Shown here in pieces: positions 37,801-43,800 of a stretch of DNA of 54,191 bases; position 1 is the first letter of the stretch; every line of letters begins with the position of its first letter. The notes under the pieces were generated by a model. The model did not search any database, was not told the origin of the DNA, and was given only the letters and a program-made list of their open reading frames with translations. Origin of the DNA: Saccoglossus kowalevskii (Eukaryota; Hemichordata; Enteropneusta; Harrimaniidae); NCBI RefSeq assembly GCF_000003605.2, contig NW_003122916.1, positions 99,985-154,175 on the forward strand, in the 5' to 3' direction. The translations under genes and the position numbers were made by a program.

Positions 37801-40800
37801 TCACACCTAAACCAACCGAGTGCGCATGTATGATGACCGTAGTTTCATAATGCGCATATATTTTATGGTCACATTTAAAAATCGGCGGGGCTGTATCATA
37901 TTCCGCTCACTCGTTATTTGTGTAAACAATCGCAAACTATCATCGACATCAAAGATGAGCTAGACAATGTCCTCATCAGGATTAACTTGGGTTGAAACAA
38001 AAGAAAATAAGTCTGTTAAGAAGCTTAAGTGGCCACTTGAGAGGCGTCATGACTCCTTCTGTTAGTACCTTCCATGCTTATTCTGAATGAAAACTTAATG
38101 ACATATTACACAGTTTATTGACTGAGATATTTATTGTCTTCTTCATAATAAATCCTGTTAGGCATTGCTGATCAAATTCTGCTGTGGAAGTGCATACTTG
38201 ATGACACCCTAAGATGCTGAAAACTCCATCTTTGACTTGATGACACCCTAAGATGCTGAAAACTCCATCTTTGACTTGATGACACCCAATCTCCTTCCCA
38301 TAGGCCTTTGCGCTGTACGCAATAGTGCCTCTGCCACAGGCAGCCTTCAATTTTGTGGTCAATCACTTCACTACGCACGGCCATTTTCTTGTACCTGTTA
38401 CATCTGAAAACGTACTATAAAAGTGGGGAAAAAAACGTATGTGACATCCGAACTATTTATTAATGTCAAACCTCAGTAAAAACGTAAATACGAACCATTT
38501 TATCGTGGACTATGTTTTGCAAGGTTATGTTACTGTAGTAAAATGGCGCACGTGATACACTAAAACTTTGAGGAAAGAAACGTTCTGTTAACGAATATAG
38601 TTGGGAAAGTAACATTGAAGACTAAATTCACTGAAAAAAGTTTCCTAACATTTCCGTTCATCTTGTATTCTGGTGAATATTTCAATACTATTTCTGGCTT
38701 GAACGGGTTCGATTTTGCGCATCTAACAGCAATAGAACACAAAGGTTCTAGTAAGTTTATAAAGTTAGCTATTTATTGTAGAAACTAATGCTTTTGCATG
38801 TAGGAAAGGATTGCACTTTTCTAGCGCAAGTCATGTATATTTTAATCTAATTAACAGAACATTTTATTCGGAGTCGGGCGTGAAACGTCTTATTAAATTG
38901 TTTAAAGTAACCAAGTGACTTATGCATAACTGTGTTAACCGACGAGGTCTTGTAGTTCGAACATATTCGAATATGCAAATGAGTTCTATGCAAAGCTGCT
39001 CTGTGCAGTGATGATAAGTAACGCGCATCGAACTGTGCGGAGTTCAGATGACACACTAAGATGCTGAAAACTCAATCTTTGACTTGATGACACCCGAAGA
39101 TGCTGAAAACTTCATCTTTGACTTGATGACTCAGACACCCTAAGATGCTGAAAACTCAATCTTTGACGTGATGACACCTAAGATGCTGAAAACTCAATCT
39201 TTGACTTGATGACACCCTAAGATGCTGAAAACTCAATCTTTGACTTGATGACACCCTAAGATGTTGAAAACTCATTCTTTGACTTGATGACACCTGAAGA
39301 TGCTGAAAACTCCATCTTTGACTTGATGATACCCTAAGATGTTGAAAACTCATTCTTTGACTTGATGACACCCTAAGATGCTGAAAACTCAATCTTTGAC
39401 TTAATGACACCCTAAGATGCTGAAAACTCCATCTTTGACTAAATAACACACTAAGATGCTGAAAACTCCATCTTTGACTTGATGACACCCTAAGATGCTG
39501 AAAATTCAATCCCAACAAAATATTGTAAAATACTTTATTTTAGCTTGAATTAATTTTGGCTGAAAAGACTTTTTGGGTGTTTTGTACAGAATTTTTTTTC
39601 ACTCATTTTTGGCGAGTTGAATGAAAATAAAGGAAAAAGATGTATTCACTGGATTTTTTTTTCACTGAATCATTCCTTCAGCAAAAATAGCAAAAATTAA
39701 TTCCAAGCGAAAATAAAGTATTTTACAGTAACTGCTTGGAGATATTTAACTATTGGCAAGGAATTTCTGATGCTTATACATTGCAAATACACGTAAATTT
39801 TGTTGACAATACAACTTTAAATTACATTTCATGCAACAATTAATGTAATTTTTTATTTCACCTTTAAGTTTAAATATACAAACTAATGTGATTTGTCATA
39901 ATAATATCATCAATAATGACAATAACAATATGATCAGTTAATCATATACAAATATAGTAACCGTACTGTTTACGTGTAACAGACACACTTATGGTCAGTG
40001 TCTTGTGAATGTCAAATGTTGATGTGCAATTAATGCACACAATAACGAATGTATTCTTCCATGGTTTATATCTGTATCACCATTCCAACCAAATCCATCA
40101 TAGAGTAAGGATTATAGGTACTGATTACCAATACGGAAGTCACAGTTCAAACCCAGCTTGGTCAACTTTTTCAATAATTGAGAAAGAACTCTGATCTCTA
40201 TGCAAAACAAACTGTGAGATAGGAGACCAAGTGTGAACTCGCATAAACTCGCGGTAAGAACAATAGATCACATGACCAAGAGTGGTATAAACATAAGTAA
40301 AGCAATACAGTCCAAACAAAACTGCATGAAAAAATATTTTAAATTAAATACTGAAGGGAAATTGTTTGTGCAACCATCTTTATAGATTACATTTATTTTA
40401 GTCTCAAAAATTTCATCTCCACTATATTTGAAAGATAAATTTTAAAAATGCATCTATACCAGTAGATCTCAAGTAATCAAGTAATCAAGTTCTACATACA
40501 TGGTTGCACTACTACTATATATCTTACTTACTCCCATGATGCACCTTGCTTACTCCCATGAGGCATCTTGTTTAAGTGTATGTGAATTAGAAAGATAAAA
40601 TAATTTCTACATAAACAGTCCAAAATTGTCCTGGGAATACCGCTATATTATAGAGCTAATGTGAGACTTTATTCACTTTATTGAAGCGCATTGACTTACG
40701 TAAATGGGTTGGTAAGAGTTTGATGAGGTATAATCTAAAACACAGTTAATGCACTTTTAATAGAGCAAATATGGTACATGTATCTCTATTGGAGATGTGC

Positions 40801-43800
40801 TGTTAATGTACCTCTTGGAGATGAAAAAATCACTTACATGTATGTATGTACATATATTACAGTGAAGACATTTGAATAAAACTAAATCCACTTGGTACTA
40901 TGAGGGCGCTATAACATCTTATATGGGGAGGGGCATTTAATGTTTTGGTCTCATACTACTAATTGAAACTCCATAGACGACAATGTTAACATACGATGAG
41001 ATTGCTATATGAAAACGATGAACAAAGTTGAAAAAATGCCTCAAAAATGGGAAATCAACATGCCAGTAATCAATCACATGAAAAACTAACATGTTGGCTA
41101 GCTCAAACTCTTGCAAATCTCAGGTAAACAAGACACACCTACTGTATTTGGATTGCACCCAGAGAAATCACTGGAAAAACACCACGATTAGAACATCTAA
41201 ATACACACAGAACAAACTCACAGGTACACAGTCGCTAAGTAGTAAACAAAAGACCACATGTTGGTCTCACCTTTGACCCAGGTGATCACGCCCTCAAACA
41301 TGGGCACCTGAGAAAAAAAATATTTAAAAAATTTCAATGGTTCTTGCAAGGCATTTAAATTGGTTGATTAGTGGTATGAGACCTTTTCAGACTCAGCGAC
41401 TTGGAGAATGTTATTACCATTTTACATGTTGGTGAACAATGAGGGCGCTGTCTTCACAGAACAAACTTACCGGGTATGTATCAGTAGTTTATTCGGGGAA
41501 GGGGGCTTGTAGTTTCGCCTTCGTCAGTTTGTCCATCCGTCCGGAGTGATTTTTCGAAGATGGTTGGACCGATTTTTTTGAAACTTGGTACAAAGACATC
41601 AGGGTCAACCATACATGTGCACGTCAATTTATTTTCCGATTCGATCAAATATGGTCGACTGGCGGCCATTTTTAATGCCAAAATTCAGTCAAAAACGGTC
41701 CTTGTGTGTCCATCGCCATTTCTCAGAGATGGCTTGACCGATTTTGTTGAGACTTGTTACAAAGACAACTTTTTTGGAATGATCAAATATGGCCGACTGG
41801 CAGCCATTTTGATTATTAATCATGGCTTTTGTCTGTTCATTGATATTTCTCAGAGATGCCTTGACTGATTTCAATGATACTCGGTACAAAGACACAGTGT
41901 GGAGGTATACATACTCACATGGATTTATTTCCTGATTTGATCAAATATGTCGAAATCCTGTAAAATTGAGTTTCAACTTCATTAACAAGCTCATTTGCAC
42001 ATTTAATTAATTTTGAATTTTTCTTGATATCTTGTGAACTAATTGTCTGAATGAGACCAAACTTGTTATAGACTTACTTGATCTGTGAATATATGTGCTA
42101 TGCTATATTGAGTTTCAACTTAATTAATGGGCTCATTTGCATATGTGATTAATTTTTAATTTTTGTTAATATTTTGTGAACTAATAGTCCAAATAAGACC
42201 AAACTTGTTACAGACTTACTTGATATGTCGATATAGGGTATATGCCTTGTAATGTTGATTTTCAACTTAATCTTGCTACTCGATTTTATACATATACATT
42301 CAAACTTTATAATTCAAAACCAACTATAATCACATCTGACAAGTGGAGACTGTGTCATCTTCAGATGACTTGTACTTTGTGTATGTATCAGGCATAGTTG
42401 CAACTAAAAAGACCTCCATGAGTGTTAACTTCCACCAGATGCAAACTAGTACCTGTATAATCTATTGTACTAACATGTCCAGTGTTCTCTCTAGACTTGA
42501 TGGCAAGCATAAAAATATATCTAGGTTGTGTTATTATTTATGCATAATAATCAGTTCACCAGAACATAATTTAAGCTTCTAGACTTTTTTTGAAAAGTAA
42601 AACCAAATTAAATCTTGAAAATATTATTCACTCATCCAATCAAACAAAGACCTTATTTGGCAACATCAAAAACTTGCTGTCTCCATGCCAACTAGAACCA
42701 AATTTAATCGCTTGGATTATTTTTGAAAGACAACTCTTTCTAAAAATTCTCCCTTAACTTTTTGTGTTATAGCTGGCAATAAATAGTCATTGAAGAAATT
42801 CTAGTTACCATGGCAATAAAATCCAGATCTCCATCACCCCTACCCTCAGTTGGTAAATGTTTTTAAAGGCAACCCCTTCGTAAAATGTCATAATTCATCA
42901 TAAATATGAGTAATAATTGAAGAACCATTCCAAGATTTACATTTCCATGGCAATGAGCCTCTCACTAGATTTGTTTAAGTGTTGTAATTGAGGACGTAAA
43001 ACAATAAGTTAGGCATAGTGTGGTTGCCAAACTTCAAAAGTTATCACCACACATTTATTTAACTCAGAATTGTAATTGTAGAAAAAGAATTTAGAAAACA
43101 AAAAACTAGCTTTAGCTTTAGCTTTATTCTGACATACAGCATGCAAGTCCTACAAGCCTGCTGTCATGTTCCGTTAATTTTGAACCTTGGACTTTTTCTT
43201 TGTAGGTCACTGAAATAGACATTTGCTGTAAAAATTAGACCTGTTCAAGCATGATTGAAAGCAATGGTGTTATTACAAATATCTTGTTGTAACATTTGGC
43301 TAGGGAAAAAAACCTGGTATCACAGGGATTTACCACTTCCTATTTTTGTAGGTGTCTTTTCCTCACAATACTGCTTCAACTGCACATTGCTTTTTCCACT
43401 GAGAGAAGATTTGTGGATGGTGCCATTATTTTTTCCGCCTACATATAATGTCAGGTGGTCTGTGATCTGTGATCTGATTGGATAACATAATTCAGTGAAT
43501 ATACACATCTGTGATCTGATTGGATAACATAATTCAGTGAATATACACATCTGTGATCTGATTGGATAACATAATTCAGTGAATATACACATCTGCCTAC
43601 ACAAAGTGCTGTTTAATCACGCACATATCTGTTTTAACATTTTTTTTTCTTATATTTGTATTTCGTTTTATTGTGTTTTTTGTGTATGATTATTGACCAT
43701 GGTTAATGTATTTCCAATTCATTAATTTGAGTCAAATAAAATATACTATACTATACTATACTATGTAGCACTATCTGCCAAGCTATGTGTCGAGAGTATG

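Noticed and set aside
38078-38384. Minus-strand ORFs combining a unique N-terminal part with the 39-bp repeat
   Set aside because: Two overlapping frames are open, neither shows a known domain, and the repeat accounts for much of the length. They are kept only as part of the unassigned segment.
39156-39518. 120-codon minus-strand ORF of 13-residue repeats
   Set aside because: The 39-bp unit is a multiple of three, so any open unit stays open. It breaks at a one-base deletion and has no start context or homology.
41560-41868. 102-codon ORF with repeated IKYGRLAAI
   Set aside because: It comes from the satellite unit. An ORF on the other strand overlaps it and units are degenerate in frame.
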